From Pseudomonadota bacterium (GTDB lineage Bacteria > Desulfobacterota > Desulfovibrionia > Desulfovibrionales > Desulfovibrionaceae), in the NCBI GenBank assembly GCA_023460395.1, contig JAEWQB010000028.1:1-64000 (forward strand): DNA of 64,000 nucleotides, read 5' to 3'. A program made the position numbers and the translations under genes. Shown one piece after another: positions 1-8,829 of this stretch. Positions within the stretch are counted from its first letter, which is position 1, and each line of letters opens with the position of its first letter. Below the pieces are notes generated by a model that was not told where the DNA came from, made no database searches, and was given only the letters and a program-made list of their open reading frames with translations.

Positions 1-59
1 ACCTCGGCCTCTCTCAGCTTGCCGATGATCTGCTCAGGAGCGTGCTTCTTCTTGCCCAT
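1..59 (-). CDS. IS3-family transposase OrfA, N-terminal fragment
   Basis: Nineteen codons are visible (MGKKKHAPEQIIGKLREAE), then the window ends. This is the characteristic start of the helix-turn-helix OrfA protein of IS3-type elements, which binds the element ends and is joined to OrfB by programmed frameshifting. The ATG at 59 has an AGGAGG about 6 bases upstream. The short length makes the subgroup uncertain, but the motif is very typical. Confidence 0.75.
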   Translation of the reverse strand, partial: MGKKKHAPEQIIGKLREAE

Positions 60-125
60 GGAAAACCTCCTGCGGTCTCAGTACCCCTAACATTGGGCCT
101 GGACCAGTTTTTCCAGGGCAGGTCA
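1..125 (-). mobile_element. IS3-family insertion sequence, left end (partial)
   Basis: The minus strand here reads as the end of an IS3-type element. A terminal sequence beginning TGACCTGCCC ends at about position 125, followed by about 65 bases of leader, a strong AGGAGG ribosome site (about 66-71) and the start of OrfA. The rest of the element lies outside the window. To its right the sequence continues as an autotransporter reading frame with no start of its own, so the element appears to be inserted in that gene. The exact end and any target duplication cannot be fixed from one side. Confidence 0.75.
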
Positions 126-1985
126 GCGGTATCCCTTATTAACACACACGCCATTTATGCGGGCTGGGGCAACGCCGCAGGCATCCGAACAGAAAGCTCC
201 ACAGGAAACCAGAACATCCGCAACACCGGAACGATTACTTCCCTGAGCGACATTGCCATGAATAGCACTGCGAGCAGTGGCAGTACCATTACCGTAGTCA
301 ATACCGGCACAATGATCGGCAGGCTGCTTTTCGGTGATGAAGACACCACGTTTCGCAATGAAAGCGCCAACAGCGTGAACCTGCGCAACTTCACGGACAC
401 AGACGGAGATGGCGTGCGTGACACCAAGGCTGTCGCCATTTCAGACTTCGGCGCGGGAAACGATACCCTGATCAACTCCGCATCGGGAACCATACGTCTG
501 CTCTCCGTTACCGGAGAACAGACGGTGGACCCCACCGGACAATATCTCCCATCCGGGGCGCGGGCCGTCACCACCTCCGGTATTGTCCACGGGCAATTGC
601 TCCAACTCGAACGCTTTGAAAATGCCGGAAGTATCGACCTTGGCGACAATGGTCTGGCGGGAGACGTGCTGGTCATCACAGGCGGAACAACGGCGGGAAG
701 CAACGGCGGCGGAACCTACGTCTCGAATGGTGGCAGAATCAGACTGGACACCGTGTTAAATGAAGGCGGGGCTGCCAGCGTGAGTGACGTAGTCGTACTG
801 GACAACGTGGTGCTTGGTTCTGGAGCCACGGGGCTGCTCGTAATGCCCACGGCGGGCAGTCCCGGCGCACTGACGGAAGGCAATGGCATCATGCTTGCCG
901 AAGTGCTGGGCAGTCAGGACGCCGGAAGTTTTGCTCTGGCGTCACCGGTCCTTTACGGGCCGTATGAATATGTTCTGGGAAACGGACTGGACGGCAACAA
1001 TAACTGGTACCTGCGTAGCTACCTCGTGGAAGACAACACTGTCTCCGGGCCTCTGTACAGTACCAACGCGGCTGCCTACTTTGCCAACCAGCACATGGCC
1101 GCCAGCATGTTCACGCAAAATATTCTGGACCGGCGAGACACCGTGCGCGTGCCGGACTCCACGCTTTGGATTCGGGCGAACCACCGCTACAGCAAGGGAG
1201 AGATTCTGGACGATATCGGCACAAGCATGCACACAACCGTTGTACAACTGGGTGCGGATGTGTACCAGAGCGACGACAAGGAACACATTCTCGGCGTGTA
1301 CGCCGGGTTTGGCTCCGGCAGCCACGACAACACCTCCCGCCCAACGGGAACAAAAACAACGGGCAATGTGCAGGGGTACCACGTGGGTGCCTACGCAAGC
1401 TGGTTACCGCAAGACAAGAACAAGGGGGCGTTTGCCGATTTCTGGACCTACTACGCATGGTTCGACAATGAACTTGGCGGGGCGGGCATGCGGCACGCCC
1501 CCGTGCGATACGACAGCGCGGCCTTTTCGCTTTCTGCGGAAGCGGGCTACGGCATTCCGGTATACGACATGCAATCTGGAAGCCGGGTGATACTGGAACC
1601 GCACGCACAGGCCATTTACACCACGCTGCGCACGGATGACTTCTCCGACAGGTTGAACAGCTCTTACCATGACGGCAGAGCTGAAGGAGTCTCAACCCGG
1701 CTGGGAGCACGCCTGTATGGCGAACGGCCTGAAAATGGCGTCGGCGTGGATGGTCTAACCCCTTTTTTTGAAGCAAACTGGTTGCACAACGGGGTGGACG
1801 CAAACGCACGACTGGCGGAGGAGAACCTGTCCACCGAATTTGGCAGAAACGTTGCGGAAGCCAAACTCGGCTTGGCAGGGCGCGTAGCGGAAGACATCGA
1901 TATATGGACGCACATCGGCTATCAACTTGGCTCCCGCGAATACCGCAGTACGGAAATTCAACTCGGATTCAGTTGGAATTGGTAA
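126..1985 (+). pseudogene. Autotransporter, 5'-truncated (passenger end plus beta-barrel)
   Basis: An open frame runs from the insertion sequence end to 1985. The first third is Asn/Thr/Gly/Ser-rich, with short repeats typical of a beta-helical passenger (for example NTGTI and SASGTI). The last ~280 residues resemble the autotransporter beta-barrel domain: alternating aromatic strands, a 'LWIRANHRYSKG'-type opening and a terminal strand ending GFSWNW, the aromatic-terminal signature for outer-membrane insertion. The signal peptide and N-terminal passenger are missing. The frame can be extended back into the insertion element to a GTG at 42, but that codon has no usable ribosome site. I read it as a gene interrupted by the IS3 element; the upstream half may survive beyond the window. 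Confidence 0.75.
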
Positions 1986-2000
1986 TTCAAAGCCATCTTT

Positions 2001-2043
2001 AAAAAACACCGGTATCGCACTGCCAGACAGTGCGATACCGGTG
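2001..2043 (-). terminator. Intrinsic terminator of the MscS-family gene
   Basis: A perfect 16-bp inverted repeat (2007-2022 with 2028-2043, 5-base loop) is followed on the minus strand by six T residues (2006-2001). It lies 26 bases past the stop of the minus-strand channel gene. It could also stop plus-strand transcription from the autotransporter, but there is no T-run on that side. Confidence 0.85.
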
Positions 2044-2069
2044 GCTCCCAATCATCCGCTCCATGCTCT

Positions 2070-3299
2070 TCAGGCTGAAGCGCCTCCGCGCGCATTTTCA
2101 AGACCTCGCGCCAAATCCGCGCCGCTCGGCTCCTGAAAAACACGTAGGCCGAATTCCGGCAGAATGGAGTAAAGGTGATCAAAGAGGTCGGACTGAATCT
2201 CCTCATACTCACCCCATGCCGTGGTGTTGGTGAAGCAGTATATTTCCAACGGCAGGCCCTGCGGTCCCGGCGCCATCTGCCGCACCAGCAGGGTCATTTG
2301 CTGATGAATGCGGGAGTTAGCCCGCAGATAGGCTAAAGTGTAGGCCCGAAAAGTGCCTACATTGGTCAAATGACGCTGGTTTGCCGCCACATCCGCGTGT
2401 TTGCGAACCTTACTATTCCACTCGGTAATTTCCTGAGCCTTGTCTGCCAGATACTCTTCCAGCAAATTGTAGGTGGAAAGCCGCTGGAACGTCTCCCTGT
2501 CCAGAAAGCCGATGCTGGTCTGATCCAGAAACAGCGAACGCTTAATCCGGCGTCCGCCAGATTCCGACATTCCCCGCCAATTGATAAAGGGGTCCGACAC
2601 CAATTTCCGTATGGGCACAGTGGTGATGGTATTGTCCCAGTTCTGCACTTTCACAGTATGCAGCGCAATTTCTATAACCGACCCGTCCGCGCGCATGCTG
2701 GGCATTTCCACCCAGTCCCCCAAGCGCACCGTATCAGTGGAAAGAATTTGAATACCCGCGACAAAAGATAGCAGCGTGTCCTGAAAAACCAACATGAGCA
2801 CCGCTGCCATGGCACCCAAACCAGAAAGCAGAATAAGGGGAGAACGGTCAACCAACGCAGCCAGCATCAAAATGATGCACACGCCAAACATAACAATTTT
2901 GACGACCTGAATAAGCCCCTTAATGGGTTTCTGCTTATCCCTAGTGCGCTGCTCGTAGAGCACATCTGCCACATCCAGCAAGGCGGAAATGGACAGGGCT
3001 ATAACCAGTACGAGAAACGCATTGGCGACGTTCTTAATAACCGCAATTGCCGTAACGTGCAGGTGGGGAACCGTGTCGATGCCCACAAGGATAACGAGTA
3101 CCGGCGCAATGCGGGTAAGATGCCGGACAACCGAGAGCATGACATGACGGTCCCGGACATGCAGGAAACTGAGCACTCGCCCGGAAAGGTTCAACAAAAC
3201 CTTTCGTACAATCAAAAAAACCAACAACGCTCCGGCAAGCAAGCCACAAATCCAGACTGTCGCCTGCAACCACGGATGTTGCCAAAAATACTCAAGCAT
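2070..3299 (-). CDS. Mechanosensitive ion channel, MscS family (YbdG-like)
   Basis: A 409-residue inner-membrane protein predicted to open under membrane tension and release solutes during hypo-osmotic shock. Hydrophobic segments lie near residues 10-35, 60-80, 85-110 and 130-185. The last precedes the Gly/Ala-rich pore helix and the conserved MscS beta-domain (around 'DTLLSFVAGIQILSTDTVRLGDWVEM', 'VKVQNWDNTITTVPIRKL'). The long soluble C-terminal part resembles YbdG/MscM rather than short MscS. The frame opens further upstream, but the ATG at 3299 has AAGGAG seven bases before it and starts directly with the first membrane segment, so I chose it. It is transcribed alone and convergently with the truncated autotransporter gene. 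Confidence 0.85.
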   Translation of the reverse strand: MLEYFWQHPWLQATVWICGLLAGALLVFLIVRKVLLNLSGRVLSFLHVRDRHVMLSVVRHLTRIAPVLVILVGIDTVPHLHVTAIAVIKNVANAFLVLVIALSISALLDVADVLYEQRTRDKQKPIKGLIQVVKIVMFGVCIILMLAALVDRSPLILLSGLGAMAAVLMLVFQDTLLSFVAGIQILSTDTVRLGDWVEMPSMRADGSVIEIALHTVKVQNWDNTITTVPIRKLVSDPFINWRGMSESGGRRIKRSLFLDQTSIGFLDRETFQRLSTYNLLEEYLADKAQEITEWNSKVRKHADVAANQRHLTNVGTFRAYTLAYLRANSRIHQQMTLLVRQMAPGPQGLPLEIYCFTNTTAWGEYEEIQSDLFDHLYSILPEFGLRVFQEPSGADLARGLENARGGASA

Positions 3300-3503
3300 T
3301 TTTTCTCCTTGCCGAAAAATCTCTTCACCCTCCATCATACCGCAGGAGCGCCTCCCGCACAACAGCGCGCTTCTGCCCCAAAGACCGACAGGTTTTGTCA
3401 GCGTCTGTGTAAAATATAAAGGAAAAATCAATCCTGAGCCGTACAATACCTCTGTCAGCTAAAGCCCGCCATTTATCCACCGCCGTGCAGAAGGGAGTTC
3501 CGC

Positions 3504-5252
3504 ATGCCCACAGTCATGACATTTCGTCTTATTACTATTTCACTATGCATGCTTCTTTCATCTGTTCTTATTGCAGTTACATTTTCTTTTTTAATTTATT
3601 TTGACAAAATAATAATACAAAACGATATTCATGCACAATTTGATCGTCTGTCAAACAATGCCGAAACCACAGTAAATGCCCTTGAAGGAAACATACGAAA
3701 CCTATTAAAAATCACATCTAATTTTTATGAAGTTAATCAAAATCATGAAAATCTTAATCATGACAAATTACAAAATATATTTACAACTATTCTTCAAAAT
3801 ACACCGCAATTTTATTCTATATATATAGGATACCCAAATGGAAGTTTTTACGAAATAGTAAACCTTGATGCTGATGAAGGATTACGAAAAGAGCATAATA
3901 CAAATAACGAAAGTGAATGGCTTTTAATGATTGTAGACTACAAAAGGGGCGACCTTATTAAACGTATCGAAATACTAGATTCTAAATTTAATGTTATGAA
4001 AAGCAGCACAACACCATCCGACTACGACCCGCGCAAAAGGCCGTGGTATATACAGGCTATCAAATCTGATGACGTCATAAAAACAGAGCCATACAAATTT
4101 GCAACCACAGCGGGAAGCGGGGTCACATATGCGCTGGAGCTGGAGCATGATGGCCGAGTGCTTGCGATGGACGTGCTTCTGAACGGTTTTGAACAATTGC
4201 TTTCTCCCTTCAAATATACCCCCTCCGCGCAGGCATACATCTGGAGAGAGGGGGGAATGATGCTCGCGGGAACAGACAATGGAGAAAACGCGTTATTTCC
4301 TGAGCTTATCGCCATGGCGAAGAATGCCACAAACGGCGAAACACACGCCATCAAAGACGTGAACAACGTTTCTCATTTTTTCCACCTGAAAAAAATGAAA
4401 AGCACACAATCTGGCGGCAACTATCTGGGCATGGTGGCTCCTCACGCCGAGGTTATCGCCGCCTACAGGGAGCGCGGCTACAAGATGCTGGCTGCCTGTA
4501 TCATTTCCTTTCTGCTCATGCTGCCTCTGCTTCTATACCTTGTTAGCATTATCGCCCGCCCCATAGCGGCAATTAAGAACGACAGTGATAAAGTAGCCAG
4601 ACGGGAATTTGATAAGGTGGCACGAATACATACGCATGTTGAAGAGATAGACGCTCTCTCGAAGTCCGTTTTTTCCATGTCCCGCTCCATTCAAAACTAT
4701 GAGCGAAATTTGGAACGCAAAATAGAAGAGCGCACCAAAGAACTGGCGGAAAAGAACACGCTTCTCCAGCACCTTTCCGTCACGGACAAACTCACCGGAT
4801 TATGCAACAGAGTTCATCTGGATCAAGTTTTGGAGGCCGAGGTAAACCACATGCGCCAAGGCACGGACCGGCTTGGTGTTATCATCGTTGACATAGACCA
4901 TTTCAAAAGCGTCAACGATCAATACGGGCACCAGACGGGAGACATGGTGCTCCAGCGGTTCGCAGCGATCATTTCCGCTTCTGTCCGCAAAACAGACACG
5001 GCGGGGCGATGGGGTGGTGAGGAATTTCTTATTATTTGTCCAGAAACCAATGCCGACGGCCTTGCGCATCTCGCTGAAAAACTACGCCAAAACGTCGCCG
5101 GACAATCCTTCCCCACGGTGGGACGCAAGACCGCCAGTTTTGGCACTGCGCTGTCCTCAATAGAAGACAGGCCGGAAGATCTCATAGCCAGAGCGGACGC
5201 CGCACTCTACCGCGCAAAGCAAGCTGGCAGAAACAGAGTGGACCAAGGCTAA
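3504..5252 (+). CDS. Diguanylate cyclase with Cache sensor, HAMP and GGDEF domains
   Basis: 582 residues, predicted to make cyclic di-GMP from GTP at the inner membrane. An N-terminal membrane helix (about 8-32) is followed by a periplasmic double-Cache-type sensor (about 35-320, with the typical DPRKRPWYIQA stretch). Then come a second helix (about 330-352), a HAMP region, a short coiled coil (NLERKIEERTKELAEKN) and a GGDEF domain from about 420, with an intact active site RWGGEEF. No RxxD inhibitory site was obvious just ahead of it. A GGGAG ribosome site precedes the ATG. The first ~700 bases are strikingly AT-rich while the catalytic half matches the neighbours, suggesting a mosaic origin. 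The product may feed the nearby Lap-like adhesin system, which is inference from proximity. Confidence 0.88.
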   Translation: MPTVMTFRLITISLCMLLSSVLIAVTFSFLIYFDKIIIQNDIHAQFDRLSNNAETTVNALEGNIRNLLKITSNFYEVNQNHENLNHDKLQNIFTTILQNTPQFYSIYIGYPNGSFYEIVNLDADEGLRKEHNTNNESEWLLMIVDYKRGDLIKRIEILDSKFNVMKSSTTPSDYDPRKRPWYIQAIKSDDVIKTEPYKFATTAGSGVTYALELEHDGRVLAMDVLLNGFEQLLSPFKYTPSAQAYIWREGGMMLAGTDNGENALFPELIAMAKNATNGETHAIKDVNNVSHFFHLKKMKSTQSGGNYLGMVAPHAEVIAAYRERGYKMLAACIISFLLMLPLLLYLVSIIARPIAAIKNDSDKVARREFDKVARIHTHVEEIDALSKSVFSMSRSIQNYERNLERKIEERTKELAEKNTLLQHLSVTDKLTGLCNRVHLDQVLEAEVNHMRQGTDRLGVIIVDIDHFKSVNDQYGHQTGDMVLQRFAAIISASVRKTDTAGRWGGEEFLIICPETNADGLAHLAEKLRQNVAGQSFPTVGRKTASFGTALSSIEDRPEDLIARADAALYRAKQAGRNRVDQG

Positions 5253-5448
5253 CCTCATCGCGCGTGGCACCAGCGCAACAATGGACCCGCCGTCTGCGCG
5301 TCAGGTCCGCAAGAGGTGATTGGGGGGCCGTTTCACCTGCGGAGGGGCTTTCCCCGACCCGACAAGTTTCCGCTGTGTGAGCAAAAAGTTCGTCTGTGCC
5401 ACGTCTGTCCGTGCCATGTTCGTTCACGCCTATCTGTCCGTGCCATGC

Positions 5449-7203
5449 CTATAAGTGCCTCGCGCCATCCGGCTTCGCCACCATAATCGCGGCAATCGCG
5501 GGGTTCTTCAGGTACCCAAAACCAAAGCCCAGCGCTTGCCTTGCGTCCGCTCCGTGCCGGTACGCCTCGTGCAATAATGGCTGTGCATGCCTTTCTCCAA
5601 AAAGAGGGATATCTCCCACAAATTTGCCATGTAAGGTAGTCTTCCATCCCGCATCGCACAGATGTTTGTAAGGAATTCCACTGGGATCTTGCACAATCAA
5701 GGATGCCTTTGCCACAATGTATTCAGCTAACTTGCTGAAATCAGGCTCATGCAAAAGATAACTCGCGCTTTTCACCAGAACGGAAAACCCATCGCAGTTG
5801 GAAAGATGATAAGCCAGCATCGTTTCTGGAGAAAAATATTCGTTCAGCAGATTCTGCCGAAAATAATATACTGTAAACGCGGCGGAACCTTGTGCTGAGG
5901 CCACAGACAGACGCACTCCATCCCCGCTACCAATTTCTTCCATGGAGGCAATTTGGTATCCCTTCCATGACAGCTGTGCCTGCATGAGCGGAAGAACGCC
6001 TGACAGGCTGTGCCGTTGAATGTCCGAGGTCATATCTGACGTGACAAAAAACGATGTGCGAAGATAATGGTCCAACGATTCCCGTACTCCGGGAGAAGGA
6101 ATATCCCCTTCTAACGACAGGCCTCCCCATGGCTCCTTGCCAACAAGGACAAACGTCCTCGCGTGGGGAAACAGGGCGAGGGGAAATAACAGGTCTGGAC
6201 CGCCAAATGGATAAAAAACGGTTCCGGGACCAGACTCAGGAAGATTTCCGGCGGAAGCCCATGCGGTACAGGGCGCGATGTAGGTATCGGAAAAACAGGA
6301 AAAAAGCTCATCAAGCGTTTTTGTAGCCTTCTCCGCAGTAGGATTAGCTATGCTGGCATTCTCAGTTTCTTCTTCTGCAAAACCCTTCTCGCAGGCGCGG
6401 CTCTCCTCACACTCCAGATCTTCATTTCCACCGCTATGCAGACACCTGTTTGTCCGGCGGGTTTCCCCGAAACTCCATGCAAGGAGATGGTGTGTGTCCT
6501 GCCATATTCTTCCGGGGGAACAATCAAGCAAAACAGCAATCCGGCGGCGTCCGTCCAGTTCCCCACTCGCCAGAAGGCAGTGCCCTGCGTCGCGGGTGAA
6601 TCCTGTTGCCATGCCATCGCAGATCACGAGAGTGGAAAGCAAGAGATTGGCGGAGACAAACTCCTGTACGGTGCCATCGGGATGGCGGAGTTCACAGTGG
6701 CGCTGCGAAATCACACTGCGCAAAAATTCGTTTGCATCCACCGCGACAGCTAACCGCGCGACATCAAGCGCTGTGGAATATTGCCCGGCACAGGGCAGCC
6801 CGTGCGGAACGCGGAACACACTCGACGTCATGCCGAGAATCTGCGCCCGCGCGTTCATGGCGTCCGCAAAAGCGCTGATACTCCCGGAATGATCGCGGGC
6901 TAACGCTTCGGCAGCGTCATTCGCATTACCTATCAGCATGCAGGCCAGCAGATCCCGTCTGGAATAATTCTCCCCGACATGCAGCCCCGCGCGGACGTCC
7001 TCACACAAAACGTCCTCAGGAACAATTTCAATACGCTCATCCAAATTTCCACGATCCACTATCAAAAGCGCCGTCAATAATTTTTGTATACTGGCTATCT
7101 CGCATTGCTGCGTGGGCATGCGGGACAACAAAATTTCAGATCTGTCTACATCAATGACCATAAATCTTTTGGCGAGAATATCTTGAGAAAATACGTCATT
7201 CAT
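5449..7203 (-). CDS. S11 peptidase-like (DacA-type) protein with degraded motifs fused to an uncharacterised C-terminal domain
   Basis: About 584 residues. Residues ~10-250 align by eye with D-Ala-D-Ala carboxypeptidases of family S11. The SxxK motif is present (ASIQK), but the SxN motif reads NAN (GNANDAAEA) and the KTG motif reads ATG (CDGMATGFTRDAG), so catalysis is doubtful. No signal peptide is visible, and a stop codon lies just upstream in frame. After a charged linker (~250-300), residues ~310-584 form a second domain. It contains FYPFGGPDLLFP, VLVGKEPWGG and GIPYKHL stretches that I recall from uncharacterised secreted proteins in other phyla. GTG at 7206 is an alternative start. I cannot assign a function; a cell-wall or protein-binding role is only a guess. 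Confidence 0.6.
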   Translation of the reverse strand: MNDVFSQDILAKRFMVIDVDRSEILLSRMPTQQCEIASIQKLLTALLIVDRGNLDERIEIVPEDVLCEDVRAGLHVGENYSRRDLLACMLIGNANDAAEALARDHSGSISAFADAMNARAQILGMTSSVFRVPHGLPCAGQYSTALDVARLAVAVDANEFLRSVISQRHCELRHPDGTVQEFVSANLLLSTLVICDGMATGFTRDAGHCLLASGELDGRRRIAVLLDCSPGRIWQDTHHLLAWSFGETRRTNRCLHSGGNEDLECEESRACEKGFAEEETENASIANPTAEKATKTLDELFSCFSDTYIAPCTAWASAGNLPESGPGTVFYPFGGPDLLFPLALFPHARTFVLVGKEPWGGLSLEGDIPSPGVRESLDHYLRTSFFVTSDMTSDIQRHSLSGVLPLMQAQLSWKGYQIASMEEIGSGDGVRLSVASAQGSAAFTVYYFRQNLLNEYFSPETMLAYHLSNCDGFSVLVKSASYLLHEPDFSKLAEYIVAKASLIVQDPSGIPYKHLCDAGWKTTLHGKFVGDIPLFGERHAQPLLHEAYRHGADARQALGFGFGYLKNPAIAAIMVAKPDGARHL

Positions 7204-7296
7204 CACACAACTCTTTTATTCATCTAGCTAAGGACACACACAAATCCGGGGTACCGCAAAAAAAATGACATAGCAACTAACGTGCGCGGAGCATAC

Positions 7297-7331
7297 AAAA
7301 ATCCCCCGCAGGAGACTCTCCTGCGGGGGAT
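7297..7331 (-). terminator. Intrinsic terminator of the TolC-like gene
   Basis: A perfect 14-bp GC-rich inverted repeat (7301-7314 with 7318-7331, 3-base loop) is followed by a short T-run on the minus strand. It lies 23 bases past the stop of the TolC-like gene. Confidence 0.8.
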
Positions 7332-7353
7332 CTTCATTCAGCGGAGACAATGT

Positions 7354-8688
7354 TTACTTGCTCTCCAACGGCGTAAATTCCGTCTTCGTGATATCGAACG
7401 ATTCCAGCAAGCCGCCGTTTAACGCCAGCAGGCGGTAGGCACCGACAATCACATTCATTTCCGCCGTAACAAGTTGTCCACGGCTAGTGAAAAGTTCATT
7501 TTCAGCATCCAGCACGTCCAGCAAGGTTCGCTGGCCCACGGAAAACTGTTGCAGATACATATCGCGCGTTTCCAGATTGTACTTTGCCGCTTCAGTGTAT
7601 AGCCCAACCTGCTCGCGGGCAGCTTCGTACTGGCTCCAGCTTGCGGACACATTTTCCATAAGAGATTCGCGCACATCGCGTAAATTCATTTCCGCAGCTA
7701 GCTTGCGGGCTTTCGCCGCGCGCACGCCCGCCACGTCAGAACCGCCTTTGTAGAGGTTCCAGTCCACAGTCAGCATAAGCTGGTTCTGTTTGATGTAGCT
7801 GGTGTTGCCATCGGCGTTTTGTCTGAATCCAGAATATGCCTCAGCAGCGAATTCCGGGTAGTAGTTAGCCTCGTTCTGCGCGACAAGCTGTTCGGCGCGG
7901 TCCATTTCCGCCGTCAACGTTGCCACCTTGGGATTGTTTTCCAGCGTCGTAGCCGCGGCTTCCTCCACACTGGCGGGCACCCCTACAGGGCCGGACACCG
8001 CGGCAAGTTGCTGCGCGGAAATGCCGGTGAGCCGCAAATAGTTAGCCATGGCTACATTCAAATCGCTCTGGGCGTTGGAAAGTGTGGTCAGCGCTCTGGC
8101 CAGACGACCACGCGTCTGCGTGACGTCCGCAATGCTCCCCGCCCCAAGCCGCTCGCGTTCTTCCAAAGAGGCAAGCATGTCTTGGTGCTCGGTCACGTTA
8201 TCCTGCGCAAGAGTCACGAGGCGTATCTGCCGGTACACGCCAACATGCGCGATAATGGCGTCCAACCCGATGGTATCTGCCGCGTCCATGTACTGGCTGC
8301 TGGCGGAACGCATGGCGGCTTCCGCCGCTCCCACCATGCTGGTAGTTCTGTGCCCGTCCCAAATGAGTTGGCGTGCGGTCAGCCCTGCATCCATACGATC
8401 CCGGAAATCCCATTCCCGGTCTTCCCGGCGTGTTTCCGGGCTGTTGTAGGACTCCGCGCCGTAGCGCGCGGAAGCGTCCAAGCGGGGGAAGTATCCGCCC
8501 CGTGCCTGCCGGTGATCCTGTTGCGCTGCGCCTTCAGCATACTGAAGCGAACGTAAGGCGGGGTGCTGCTTTAACGTATCCAGCACCGTATCCCGCAAGG
8601 AGGTTTCCGCCTGCGCCCCTGCGACGGACAGCAGACAAAACGAACAGACAACAAACACCGTAGAAACAACACGTTTTCTCAGATGCAT
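7354..8688 (-). CDS. TolC-family outer-membrane channel of the type I secretion system (LapE-like)
   Basis: 444 residues with a clear signal peptide (MHLRKRVVSTVFVVCSFCLL...AQA, cleavage near residue 27). The rest shows the duplicated outer-membrane-efflux architecture: two long helical repeats with LNVAMANYLRLTGI-like and LRDVRESLMENVSASW-like segments, and the conserved TLLDVLDAENELFTSRGQLV near the C-terminus. It should form the trimeric outer-membrane duct for the giant adhesin encoded just upstream on the same strand, and dock with the HlyD-type adaptor encoded divergently. Placement within the locus supports a LapE-like role over general efflux. About 140 bases and a hairpin separate it from the adhesin gene, so it may have its own promoter. 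Confidence 0.9.
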   Translation of the reverse strand: MHLRKRVVSTVFVVCSFCLLSVAGAQAETSLRDTVLDTLKQHPALRSLQYAEGAAQQDHRQARGGYFPRLDASARYGAESYNSPETRREDREWDFRDRMDAGLTARQLIWDGHRTTSMVGAAEAAMRSASSQYMDAADTIGLDAIIAHVGVYRQIRLVTLAQDNVTEHQDMLASLEERERLGAGSIADVTQTRGRLARALTTLSNAQSDLNVAMANYLRLTGISAQQLAAVSGPVGVPASVEEAAATTLENNPKVATLTAEMDRAEQLVAQNEANYYPEFAAEAYSGFRQNADGNTSYIKQNQLMLTVDWNLYKGGSDVAGVRAAKARKLAAEMNLRDVRESLMENVSASWSQYEAAREQVGLYTEAAKYNLETRDMYLQQFSVGQRTLLDVLDAENELFTSRGQLVTAEMNVIVGAYRLLALNGGLLESFDITKTEFTPLESK

Positions 8689-8790
8689 GGCATTACCTTA
8701 TTATGTATGAGTATACCCCGGCCAGACCGCGACGGGTCACCCGAATACGCCGGGAGTCGTTATAAATGAACTGCTTTTCCCGTATACAGA

Positions 8791-8821
8791 GCCTCCCTCC
8801 GCCGTGTTGGCGAAGGGAGGC
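8791..8821 (-). terminator. Hairpin after the adhesin gene
   Basis: A 13-base imperfect inverted repeat (8791-8803 with 8809-8821) starts nine bases past the adhesin stop on the minus strand. There is no strong T-run, so it may be a transcript-stabilising or partial terminator hairpin between the adhesin and TolC-like genes. Confidence 0.5.
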
Positions 8822-8829
8822 GTCATACA

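Noticed and set aside
5404..5447. Two copies of the 15-base sequence TCTGTCCGTGCCATG
   Set aside because: Only two short copies 14 bases apart, with no array structure; not CRISPR or a known repeat family.
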